NCBI RefSeq assembly: GCF_013304385.1
Contig: NZ_JAAITU010000026.1
Span: 1 to 54,352 of the forward strand
Origin: Blautia glucerasea
Lineage (GTDB): Bacteria; Bacillota; Clostridia; Lachnospirales; Lachnospiraceae
Direction: 5' to 3'
Length of the DNA stretch: 54,352 bases
Shown: positions 25,403-33,225 of the stretch, one piece after another
Layout: each line of letters opens with the position of its first letter
Numbering within the stretch: position 1 is the first letter of the stretch
Notes under the pieces: model-generated
Database searches by the model: none
Told to the model about the DNA's origin: nothing
The model's input: only the letters and a program-made list of their open reading frames with translations
Position numbers and translations under genes: made by a program

Positions 25403-26953
25403 ATGTACAGGATTTTAATTGTAGATGATGAAAGGATTGAGCGAGAAGGTATCAAATACCTGATCGGGAGAGAAAAGGGAGACTATGAAATCTGCGAGGC
25501 GTCCAATGGGAAGCAGGCATTGGATGTGCTGCACAGCAAGAAGGTGGATCTTTTGATGACAGATATCCGTATGCCTCATATGGATGGTCTGGAGTTAAGC
25601 CGTAAGGCAAGAGAGGAATATAGTGATCTTCAGATCGTGATCTTCAGCGGATACAGTGATTTTTCTTTTGCACAGGAAGCCATCCAATATGGAGTGCTGG
25701 ATTATGTACTAAAGCCTGTGGATCCGGAAAGGTTTCACCAGGTGCTTGCCAAAGCCCAGGAGAAGATAGTTCACAGGCATCAGCAGAATGCACAGAAGCA
25801 AAAAGAAAAGAATTATCTTCAGCAGTATTTTCTTCTAAGCTATCTGTATTCCGGAAAGGCAGAGGTTCTGGAGCAAGCAGGAGAAATTATAGATCTGAAT
25901 AATTGGGAGCAGTGGCATTGCGGGATTCTTGCGGAAACGGATCAGGATTATTTTGACACTGCAGATGATTTTGCAGCAGAAGGATTGCAAAATGAGGTAG
26001 GAAGAAAGTACTTTTATCTGAATCTGAATGCCAGGCAGTCATTGTTTTTGTTCAGAGACAAATATTGTGAGTACCGCCTGGTTGCGGAGCAGATTTATCA
26101 GATTTTAAAGCAAAGAACCTCTCTTCATTTCCATCTGGCAGTGAGCCGTAAGTTTGATGGCTGTCGAAAACTTCCAGAAGTATTGGAACAGCTGGAACAG
26201 CTAATGGAAGAGAAGTTCTATCATCCGGATGTTCATATTTTTACTTTTGACGAAGATGAAGAGAAAATGTGCAATGCACAACGCCAGGATTCTCAGCTGA
26301 TGCAGAAAATCTCAGAAGATGTCAGTCGTAAAGATATTGAGGCCTTATGGAGGCATTTTGGATGCCTTACTGAGAAATACCAGAAAAATACTCAATTTTC
26401 AGCCATGTATGTGAAGTTTGTGTTTTCCAATGTGATCCAGGAACTGTTTCAGGAGAATCAGTTTTCCGAAGAAAGACGGCTGGAACAGGAGGTGGACCGC
26501 CTGTACCGATGCAATAATATAGGACAGATCCTTAAGATCACCAAGGAGAATATTCAGGAATATGAGAAATTTCTGAAAAATTCCATGGAAGGCTCCAGAG
26601 ATGAGGTTGGTGCTGTTAAGAATTATATCCATCAGCATTATGCAGAGGATCTTAGTCTGGAAACATTGGCTGAGAAAGTATATCTTTCCTCTGGATATCT
26701 TAGCTTTATTTTCAAAAAAGAAACAGGTATGAATCTGAATCGGTATATCCGTGTGGTGCGAATGGAAAAGGCAAAGGAGCTTTTGTGTACCACCAACATG
26801 AAGGTGGCACAGGTCAGTGAAAAAACCGGATTTACCAATGTATCTTATTTTTGCAGAAGCTTCCGTGAATATTATGGAAGCAGTCCGGAATCTTACAGGA
26901 AAGGAACCGGAGAGGATGAAGAGATTTCAGACAGGGTTGATAAGAAAATTTAA
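25403..26953 (+). CDS. AraC-type response regulator, YesN-like
   Basis: A 516-aa regulator. The receiver domain (about 1-120) has the acidic pair DD (8-9), phospho-acceptor Asp54 in LMTDIRMPHMDG, and Lys at LKPVDPERF (about 104). A long middle region follows. The C-terminal AraC DNA-binding domain (about 405-505) has two HTH units: LSLETLAEKVYLSSGYLSFIFKKETG and MKVAQVSEKTGFTNVSYFCRSFREYYG. Partner of the kinase encoded by the overlapping next gene. Such pairs usually control carbohydrate uptake operons; the ABC importer upstream is the obvious candidate target. GGGGTGCTTGA is the region before the ATG, a modest ribosome site. Confidence 0.92.
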   Translation: MYRILIVDDERIEREGIKYLIGREKGDYEICEASNGKQALDVLHSKKVDLLMTDIRMPHMDGLELSRKAREEYSDLQIVIFSGYSDFSFAQEAIQYGVLDYVLKPVDPERFHQVLAKAQEKIVHRHQQNAQKQKEKNYLQQYFLLSYLYSGKAEVLEQAGEIIDLNNWEQWHCGILAETDQDYFDTADDFAAEGLQNEVGRKYFYLNLNARQSLFLFRDKYCEYRLVAEQIYQILKQRTSLHFHLAVSRKFDGCRKLPEVLEQLEQLMEEKFYHPDVHIFTFDEDEEKMCNAQRQDSQLMQKISEDVSRKDIEALWRHFGCLTEKYQKNTQFSAMYVKFVFSNVIQELFQENQFSEERRLEQEVDRLYRCNNIGQILKITKENIQEYEKFLKNSMEGSRDEVGAVKNYIHQHYAEDLSLETLAEKVYLSSGYLSFIFKKETGMNLNRYIRVVRMEKAKELLCTTNMKVAQVSEKTGFTNVSYFCRSFREYYGSSPESYRKGTGEDEEISDRVDKKI

Positions 26954-28631
26954 AAATATGAAATATCGTCATAAGCTGACGATCCTTCTGGTAGTAGCCA
27001 GTCTGGTTCCTATGGTGATCCTGGCATGGTACAGTCATATACGGATCAGCAGTATGAGCCGGAGAAATGCAGTGGAGGATATGAATTCTATGCTGGAGCA
27101 GACCCGGGAAGGGATTGACAGCCAGATCGAAGTATACTCCAGTCTTCTGAATTACCTGACCTACTCACCGGATATTGAAGAGATCATCAATGAAAAGGAT
27201 ATTGATAATTATATTGCATACCAGAAATATACAGAGATCGCTGATCCGCTTCTTTCAGTTCCAAAGTCTTATCATGATGCCATTCTTCAGATCCAGTTAT
27301 TTGCGGAGAGTATTAAGGTGCGCCATGAGTACACCTTGGTGCCTCTGGCACAGATTGATAAGGAGTGGTGGAACGACAGGCTTTCAGATGATATGAAGAT
27401 CCAGTGGCTGGTAGAACGCTCACTGTCTCAAATCGCAGCTGTGCGTAAGATCTGCCGTGGAGCGAACGTAGAAGCAGTGCTTTGTGTGACCTTGGATTAT
27501 GATAAGTTGTTTCAACCCTTTGAAAATATCATTAATGAGAAATGCGGCGGCATGATTCTGGACAGTGATGGAAATATTATTTATCGAAAAGAGAATTTTG
27601 AGGATGAAATTCTGGAGAAAGCAAAGAACAGTGCTCAGATTGTTGCTGCCCTTGACAAGAAATATGCTTCTGTAAACAGCCTTAGTGAGGAAAGCGGCTG
27701 GCATTTTTTCTTGTACAAGCCGCAGTCCGTGATAGACAGTACTGTATCTCAGATCCTGATCAGTGAGATTCCGCTGATCTGTATCTGTGCAGGATTGATC
27801 CTGGCACTGGGACTTTCTTTTTCAAGGCTCTTTACCCGGAAGATCGAAGAACTTACAGAGAATATGAACCAGGTAAGCCAGGGGGTGCGTGAGGTTACAG
27901 TATACAGCGACTCTGAAGACGAAGTAGGACTGTTGATCCGAGGCTTCCAGAGCATGATGGATGAGATCAACCGACTGTTTAAGGAGGTTTATGAAAGTAA
28001 GATCGCTTTGAAGGAGTTTGAGCTGAAAGCACTTACTGCACAGATCAATCCTCACTTCCTGTATAATTCCCTTTCTATTATCAACTGGATGGCGATCCGC
28101 AGTGACCAGACTGAGATCAGCAGGGTAACACTGGCTTTGTCCACCTTTTATCGTACCGCTCTTAGCAAAGGCAAAGATATGGTTACAGTTGAAAGCTGTA
28201 TCCAGAATATTGAAGCATATCTGGAAATTCAGCTGGTTATGCACGACAATGATTTTAAAATAGAATGGAAGATCGATCCTGATGTAAAGGGGGAGATCGT
28301 TCCCAAGCTGCTGCTTCAGCCTGTAGTAGAGAATGCACTGGAGCATGGTCTAGATGTAAAGGAAGAAGGGGAAAAGATCCTGAAGCTTTCCTTTGTACAG
28401 GATGGAAATGATGTTCTTCTGATGGTAGAAGATAATGGAGCAGGTATGGATCAGGCAGAAGCGGAGACCCTGGTTACATATCAGGCTGTAGGATATGGTT
28501 TGAAAAATGTAAATGACCGTATCTGTCTCTTGTATGGAGAGGATCATAAGATCCGTATTTATAGTAAGAAAGGCGAAGGAACCCGGGTGGAAATGCGGAT
28601 TCCGAAGGGAGTTTTACAAAGTGAGAATTAG
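26916..28631 (+). CDS. Sensor histidine kinase, YesM-like (LytS/His_kinase type)
   Basis: With the ATG at 26916 (GGAGAGG directly upstream) the kinase has 571 aa and overlaps the regulator by 38 bp. Two membrane helices (about 18-36 and 287-310) enclose an extracytoplasmic sensor domain of about 250 aa. A HAMP segment follows (RLFTRKIEELTENMNQVSQGV), then the phosphoacceptor block LTAQINPHFLYNSLSIINWMA (His at about 379). The ATPase has LLQPVVENALEHGL (N-box), VEDNGAGMD and GYGLKNVNDRICLLYGE (G-boxes). It should phosphorylate the co-encoded regulator in response to an external sugar, perhaps through the downstream binding lipoprotein. Confidence 0.92.
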   Translation: MKRFQTGLIRKFKNMKYRHKLTILLVVASLVPMVILAWYSHIRISSMSRRNAVEDMNSMLEQTREGIDSQIEVYSSLLNYLTYSPDIEEIINEKDIDNYIAYQKYTEIADPLLSVPKSYHDAILQIQLFAESIKVRHEYTLVPLAQIDKEWWNDRLSDDMKIQWLVERSLSQIAAVRKICRGANVEAVLCVTLDYDKLFQPFENIINEKCGGMILDSDGNIIYRKENFEDEILEKAKNSAQIVAALDKKYASVNSLSEESGWHFFLYKPQSVIDSTVSQILISEIPLICICAGLILALGLSFSRLFTRKIEELTENMNQVSQGVREVTVYSDSEDEVGLLIRGFQSMMDEINRLFKEVYESKIALKEFELKALTAQINPHFLYNSLSIINWMAIRSDQTEISRVTLALSTFYRTALSKGKDMVTVESCIQNIEAYLEIQLVMHDNDFKIEWKIDPDVKGEIVPKLLLQPVVENALEHGLDVKEEGEKILKLSFVQDGNDVLLMVEDNGAGMDQAEAETLVTYQAVGYGLKNVNDRICLLYGEDHKIRIYSKKGEGTRVEMRIPKGVLQSEN

Positions 28632-30312
28632 TAAGAAAATCTGTGCTGCCATTGTTGCTTCGTGTGCAGTTTTGGCATTTTCAGGCTGTACCGGCAGTCC
28701 TGAAGTTAAAGAAGAGCCCAAAAAGTCGGCGGCAGACACAGAAGAAGAATGGAAAAAAGCTGCAACTACATCTTATGGGAAGTATCCGGAACTGGTTACG
28801 TATACGCTGGCTCAGATAAACGGTGCCAGTAATTCCAATCTGCCTTCAGGGGATACTTATGAGGACAATGAATATACCAGGTATCTGAAAAAAATGTTGA
28901 ACATTCAGAACGAGAATGTATACATGGAGAGAGAGGATCGGTACAATGAAGGAATCAATGTACTGGTCCAGGATCGTAATATTCCGGATATCATGGTAGT
29001 AAATGATCGGGAAACACTGAATCTTCTGGTAGAAAATGATATGATCGAAGATCTTTCCAAAGTATACGAGTCCTGTGCCTCCGACAGAATCAAGGAAATG
29101 TATGACAGTTATGGTCCGGCACTTCTTGCATCCGGTACTTATGACGGAAAGCTGATGGCATTGCCTGAAACTGTGATCGATCATGGCCCTTGCTTCTTGT
29201 GGCTCAGAAGAGACTGGATCAATCAGCTAGGGCTTGAGGAGCCTGAAAATCTGGATGATGCATTTGATATTATTGAAGCTTTTGTAAAGAACAGGATGGG
29301 AACGGACGAAGGGGAAGAGCCTATTGGTCTGATCTGTGACAATGCTCTTGTAGGCTCCACCAGTGCCAATTATTCCATAGATCCTATTTTTGATTTGTTT
29401 GGAGCCCATCCCAGAAAGTGGCAGATTTGTAGTGATGGGGAGATTGTATATGGATCTCTTACTGCATCCACCAAGAAAGCCATTGCCTATATTCATGATC
29501 TGTATGAAAGAGGAATCATTGATAAGAATTTTGCATTAAGAGAGCAGAATAATCTGAGGGATCTGGTATTAGAAGGAAAATGCGGCGCTTTCTTTGGATT
29601 GTGGTGGACTCCTAATAATCCCTTAATGGATGAAGTGATGAACAATCCGGATTCTGACTGGGAACCATATTATCTGGTGCAGCGGGATAAGGATTATGGA
29701 ACAGATTTTTATAATTCTTTCAGTGACAATAAGTATGTGGTGGTCAGAAAAGGATATGAGCATCCGGAGATCGTTATGAAGATCGTCAGCGTACTGTTTG
29801 ATTATAGCAGATATGATGCAGATGATGCAGATGAAGTGAATGGATATTTTGCATTGAATGTAGATCCTACCGCAAGGCCTCTTGTGATCAATGTGGATTA
29901 TTATGATGCCACTTATATGGCTACTAAGGATATCCGTAAAGCGATGAATCGTGAGATCTCAGAGGACAAGCTTTCCGCACTGGAGGAGTCTTATTACACG
30001 GCATGTACTAATTATCTTACCAACTACATGAAAGGGGAAGCAGTAAATGCAGAGGACTGGGCTGCATACAAATCCAGGATCTCAGCTATCGGCCTTTTGG
30101 TAGATCATGGATATGAGCCGCCTACGATCCAGTATCTTGCAGAGTCAGATGGAGAAGCACCCCAGATCCTGCAGAATCTGGAAAAAAATGCCTTTATCCA
30201 GATGGTTATGGGGAATAAGCCTATGGATTATTTTGAAACCTTTGTGGAAGAGTGGCTGGAGCAGGGAGGACGGGAATTGTCCCGGAAAATCCAGCAGCAA
30301 AACAACAAATAA
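28621..30312 (+). CDS. Solute-binding lipoprotein coupled to the two-component system
   Basis: A 563-aa extracytoplasmic binding protein. The GTG at 28621 gives a clean lipoprotein signal: RISKKICAAIVASCAVLAFSGC, with the lipobox AFSGC at about residues 19-23. AAGGGAG lies upstream, and the gene overlaps the kinase by 11 bp. The N-terminal half contains NIPDIMVVNDRETLNLLVENDMIEDLS, and the middle PETVIDHGPCFLWLRRDWINQLGLEEPENLDDA, which is typical of large YtcQ/LplA-type binding proteins. No permease follows. It may therefore present ligand to the sensor kinase rather than serve a transporter; this is an inference from gene order. Confidence 0.88.
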   Translation: MRISKKICAAIVASCAVLAFSGCTGSPEVKEEPKKSAADTEEEWKKAATTSYGKYPELVTYTLAQINGASNSNLPSGDTYEDNEYTRYLKKMLNIQNENVYMEREDRYNEGINVLVQDRNIPDIMVVNDRETLNLLVENDMIEDLSKVYESCASDRIKEMYDSYGPALLASGTYDGKLMALPETVIDHGPCFLWLRRDWINQLGLEEPENLDDAFDIIEAFVKNRMGTDEGEEPIGLICDNALVGSTSANYSIDPIFDLFGAHPRKWQICSDGEIVYGSLTASTKKAIAYIHDLYERGIIDKNFALREQNNLRDLVLEGKCGAFFGLWWTPNNPLMDEVMNNPDSDWEPYYLVQRDKDYGTDFYNSFSDNKYVVVRKGYEHPEIVMKIVSVLFDYSRYDADDADEVNGYFALNVDPTARPLVINVDYYDATYMATKDIRKAMNREISEDKLSALEESYYTACTNYLTNYMKGEAVNAEDWAAYKSRISAIGLLVDHGYEPPTIQYLAESDGEAPQILQNLEKNAFIQMVMGNKPMDYFETFVEEWLEQGGRELSRKIQQQNNK

Positions 30313-30333
30313 TCGGTGCTGGATCAATTTGGG

Positions 30334-30397
30334 TACAGTAAAATAATATTTGGCAAATTATGATAGATTTGCTAATGATTATTTTACTGTATCTTTT
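30334..30397 (+). terminator. Terminator of the two-component system operon
   Basis: TACAGTAAAATAAT (30334-30347) pairs with ATTATTTTACTGTA (30378-30391). The inner arms GGCAAAT and ATTTGCT also pair, and TTTTT follows at 30393-30397. Confidence 0.88.
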
Positions 30398-30475
30398 TAT
30401 TTATGTGCGAAAATGCTTGCAATTGTTACTGGTATCATGTAGTATAGCAGATACTATGTGCAAGGAGGAAATAAA

Positions 30476-31882
30476 ATGGAAGGAACCAGGATGAGGATGA
30501 GCTTTCGACAGAAGTTTATCGGTGATAAAGCCTTTTATAAAATGGTTTTGGCTGTAGCGGTGCCTATTATGATCCAGAATGGGATCACGAATTTTGTGAG
30601 TATGCTGGATAATATTATGATCGGCCGGGTAGGGACGGAGCCGATGTCAGGGGCAGCGATTGTGAATCAGCTGCTCTTTGTTTATAATTTGTGCATTTTT
30701 GGCGGTGTTTCCGGGGCCGGTATATTTACGGCTCAGTATTTTGGACAGAAAGACCATGAGGGTGTACGGCAGACATTCCGGTATAAGCTGTGGCTGGCAA
30801 TTGGATTGACTGTGATTACATTTTGCCTTTTTATCACCTGCGGCAGTTCTCTGATCGGTATGTACCTGAATGGAGAGGGGACAGCCCAGGCGCTGGCAGC
30901 AACCAAGGGATATGGCCTTGATTATCTTAGAATCATGCTGTTCGGACTTCCTGCTTTTATGATGGTACAGATATATTCCAGTACCCTTCGTGAATGTGGT
31001 GAGACAGTGCTGCCTATGAAAGCCGGTGTAACTGCAGTCGTTGTAAATCTTGTATTTAATTATTTTCTGATCTATGGTAAATTTTTCTTCCCAAAACTGG
31101 GAGTAGAGGGAGCAGCCATTGCTACCGTACTTTCCAGATATGTGGAGGTTGCCATTGTGATCGGATGGACCCATACACATCAAGAGAGAGCACCTTTTGC
31201 AAAAGGTCTGTACAGTACACTGAAGGTGCCTGCTGTTCTTACTAAGAAGATCCTGGTCAAGGGAACACCGCTTCTTCTGAATGAAACCTTGTGGGCCGGT
31301 GCAATGGCTATGCTGGCGCAATGTTATTCTTTGCGAGGATTGAATGTGGTGGCTGCGCAGAATATCTCCAATACCATAAATAATGTATTTAACATTGTAT
31401 TTATTGCTCTGGGAGATTCAGTTGCCATTGTAGTAGGACAGCTTCTGGGAGCCGGGGATATGAAAAAAGCCAGGGATACAGACAACAAGATGATCGCTTT
31501 TTCAGTATTCTGCTGTACTGGGGTTGCCCTTTTAATGTTGGTGCTGGCACCATTTTTTCCAAGGCTTTATAATACAAATCAGGAAGCAAGGGGACTGGCT
31601 GTACAGTTTATTATGGTAATGGCTGTATTTATGCCAGCCAACGCCTTTTTGCATGCAGCCTATTTTACGTTGCGTTCCGGTGGCAAGACCATCATCACTT
31701 TCTTTTTTGATAGTGTATTCGTATGGTGCATCAGCGTTCCTATCGCTTATGTGCTCAGCCGGTATACCCAGCTGCCCATCATCGGGATTTTTGCAGCAGT
31801 GCAGACAGCAGATCTGCTGAAGTGCGTAGTAGGATATGCACTTGTGAAAAAAGGAGTCTGGCTGCAGAATATTGTTTCATAA
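30476..31882 (+). CDS. MATE-family multidrug/sodium antiporter
   Basis: A 468-aa integral membrane exporter. Twelve hydrophobic segments are spread over the length, starting at KMVLAVAVPIMIQNGITNFVSMLDNIMIGRVG (about 22-53), the MatE N-terminal signature. A second MatE half begins near KILVKGTPLLLNETLWAGAMAML (about 255-277), with FNIVFIALGDSVAIVVGQLLGAGD matching the first half's symmetry. AAGGAGG precedes the ATG at 30476; a GTG at 30458 is in frame but includes the ribosome site itself. Substrate is unknown; families export cationic drugs or metabolites with Na+ or H+. No regulator lies beside it. Confidence 0.9.
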   Translation: MEGTRMRMSFRQKFIGDKAFYKMVLAVAVPIMIQNGITNFVSMLDNIMIGRVGTEPMSGAAIVNQLLFVYNLCIFGGVSGAGIFTAQYFGQKDHEGVRQTFRYKLWLAIGLTVITFCLFITCGSSLIGMYLNGEGTAQALAATKGYGLDYLRIMLFGLPAFMMVQIYSSTLRECGETVLPMKAGVTAVVVNLVFNYFLIYGKFFFPKLGVEGAAIATVLSRYVEVAIVIGWTHTHQERAPFAKGLYSTLKVPAVLTKKILVKGTPLLLNETLWAGAMAMLAQCYSLRGLNVVAAQNISNTINNVFNIVFIALGDSVAIVVGQLLGAGDMKKARDTDNKMIAFSVFCCTGVALLMLVLAPFFPRLYNTNQEARGLAVQFIMVMAVFMPANAFLHAAYFTLRSGGKTIITFFFDSVFVWCISVPIAYVLSRYTQLPIIGIFAAVQTADLLKCVVGYALVKKGVWLQNIVS

Positions 31883-31905
31883 CAGGCATTCTTGAATTTT
31901 TTTTC

Positions 31906-31934
31906 TTGACAGAAGAATATGCTTGATGTAATAT
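31906..31934 (+). promoter_or_regulatory. SigA promoter of the NiCo riboswitch transcript
   Basis: TTGACA (31906-31911) and TAATAT (31929-31934) with a 17-bp spacer, about 55 bp upstream of the aptamer core. Confidence 0.75.
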
Positions 31935-31989
31935 TATTTAAATCTCTTTGCACTGCATTACATTCTTATTGAGAAACAGAATGCGAGAT

Positions 31990-32112
31990 CAACAGTACAA
32001 ACTGAGCAGGCGATGCCGATTCTGGCATGGGGCCGGGCTGCATAAAGCGGCAGCGGATGTGAGACTTATTGCACATCTGTGGGACAGTGTATGTTCCGCA
32101 GGTGTGTTTTTT
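31990..32112 (+). promoter_or_regulatory. NiCo (czcD) riboswitch with intrinsic terminator
   Basis: The sequence carries the conserved blocks of the NiCo aptamer in order: ACTGAGCAGGC (32001-32011), GGGCCGGGCTGC with AAAGCGGCAGCGGATG, and GCACATCTGTGGGACAGT (32071-32088). Together they give the four-helix junction. The expression platform is ACATCTGTGGGACA (32073-32086) pairing with TGTTCCGCAGGTGT (32092-32105) over 14 bp, then TTTTTT at 32107-32112. The terminator arm is part of the aptamer, so metal binding should block termination and turn on the downstream exporter gene. Only the exact 5' boundary is uncertain. Confidence 0.92.
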
Positions 32113-32207
32113 ATTTTAAAAGGAATGACAGATCTGTGGATGCGCTGCGTGGTTTAATGTATGTGCCATAACGAGAGACCATTTTGTATTGCTTAGGAGG
32201 TCTTATT

Positions 32208-33119
32208 ATGGAACAGGAAAACAAAGAAAATGGAAGCCAAACTCAACAGAAGATTGCTATGAGAGTTTCCGGAGTAAGTATTACAGTGAACCTGGTTTTA
32301 TCCTTGTTTAAACTTCTTGCAGGTATTCTGGCTCATTCAGGAGCTATGCTTTCAGATGCAGTACATTCTGCATCTGATGTGATCAGTACGATCGTGGTGA
32401 TCATTGGAGTGAAGCTTTCCGGCAAGAAGTCAGATGCAGAGCATCAGTACGGCCATGAAAGGCTGGAATGTGTGTCTGCGATTATTCTGGCAGGACTGCT
32501 TTTTGCCACAGGTGTGGGGATCGGCATGAGTGGGATAAAGAGCATTCTTGCTGGCTCCAAAGGGCAGAAGATAATGGAGCCGGGACTTCTTGCCCTGATA
32601 GCTGCAGTTGTTTCCATAGTGACGAAGGAGTGGATGTTTTGGTATACCAGAGCAGCGGCGAAAAAGATAAGTTCCGGTGCACTGATGGCTGATGCATGGC
32701 ATCATCGTTCCGATGCCCTGTCCTCTGTTGGATCTTTTGTTGGTATTTTAGGCGCAAGGCTTGGCTGTCCTATTATGGATCCTATCGCCAGCGTGGTGAT
32801 CTGTATTTTCATTTTGAAAGCAGCAATTGATATTTTTAAGGATGCCATAGACAGGATGGTAGATCATTCCTGTGATGAGGAAACAGAAGACAAGATGCGT
32901 CAGGCTGTTCTGGAAGTACCAGGGGTAAAGGGGGTAGATGTTCTTCAGACCAGGCTCTTTGGATCCAAAATATATGTGGATCTGGAGATCTCTGCAGATG
33001 GGCAGCAGAGCCTGAATGATGCCCATGCCATTGCAGAAAGAGTACATCACATGATCGAGAATACCTTCCAGGATGTAAAACACTGTATGGTACACGTAAA
33101 CCCATATACAGGTAAATAA
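32208..33119 (+). CDS. Cation diffusion facilitator, metal exporter controlled by the NiCo riboswitch
   Basis: A 303-aa CDF exporter. Six membrane helices cover about 20-205, with the paired metal motifs HSGAMLSDAVHSASDV (about 44-59, HxxxD in helix 2) and ADAWHHRSDAL (about 160-170, HxxxD in helix 5). A cytoplasmic C-terminal metal-sensing domain (about 210-303) contains VPGVKGVDVLQTRLFGSKIYVDLEI and AHAIAERVHHMIE. TTAGGAGGTC precedes the ATG at 32208. The upstream riboswitch suggests that cobalt or nickel (or iron) is exported; CDF proteins more generally move Zn, Co, Ni, Mn or Fe. Confidence 0.93.
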   Translation: MEQENKENGSQTQQKIAMRVSGVSITVNLVLSLFKLLAGILAHSGAMLSDAVHSASDVISTIVVIIGVKLSGKKSDAEHQYGHERLECVSAIILAGLLFATGVGIGMSGIKSILAGSKGQKIMEPGLLALIAAVVSIVTKEWMFWYTRAAAKKISSGALMADAWHHRSDALSSVGSFVGILGARLGCPIMDPIASVVICIFILKAAIDIFKDAIDRMVDHSCDEETEDKMRQAVLEVPGVKGVDVLQTRLFGSKIYVDLEISADGQQSLNDAHAIAERVHHMIENTFQDVKHCMVHVNPYTGK

Positions 33120-33133
33120 ATAACAAATAACCA

Positions 33134-33202
33134 AAATAACCATTGAAAAAGCTGCAGAACTGATAATGTTCAGTTTAACTACACTTTGTTCAATGGTTAT
33201 TT
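33134..33202. terminator. Bidirectional terminator between convergent genes
   Basis: AAATAACCATTGAA (33134-33147) and TTCAATGGTTATTT (33189-33202) are perfect 14-bp arms, and an inner GAAC/GTTC helix shortens the loop. It lies between the CDF gene and the convergent propeller gene. Confidence 0.8.
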
Positions 33203-33225
33203 CATTTCATTCTCTTATTCTGATT

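Noticed and set aside
31948-32157. 69-codon frame over the metal riboswitch
   Set aside because: It lies fully inside the conserved aptamer and terminator and lacks a ribosome site.
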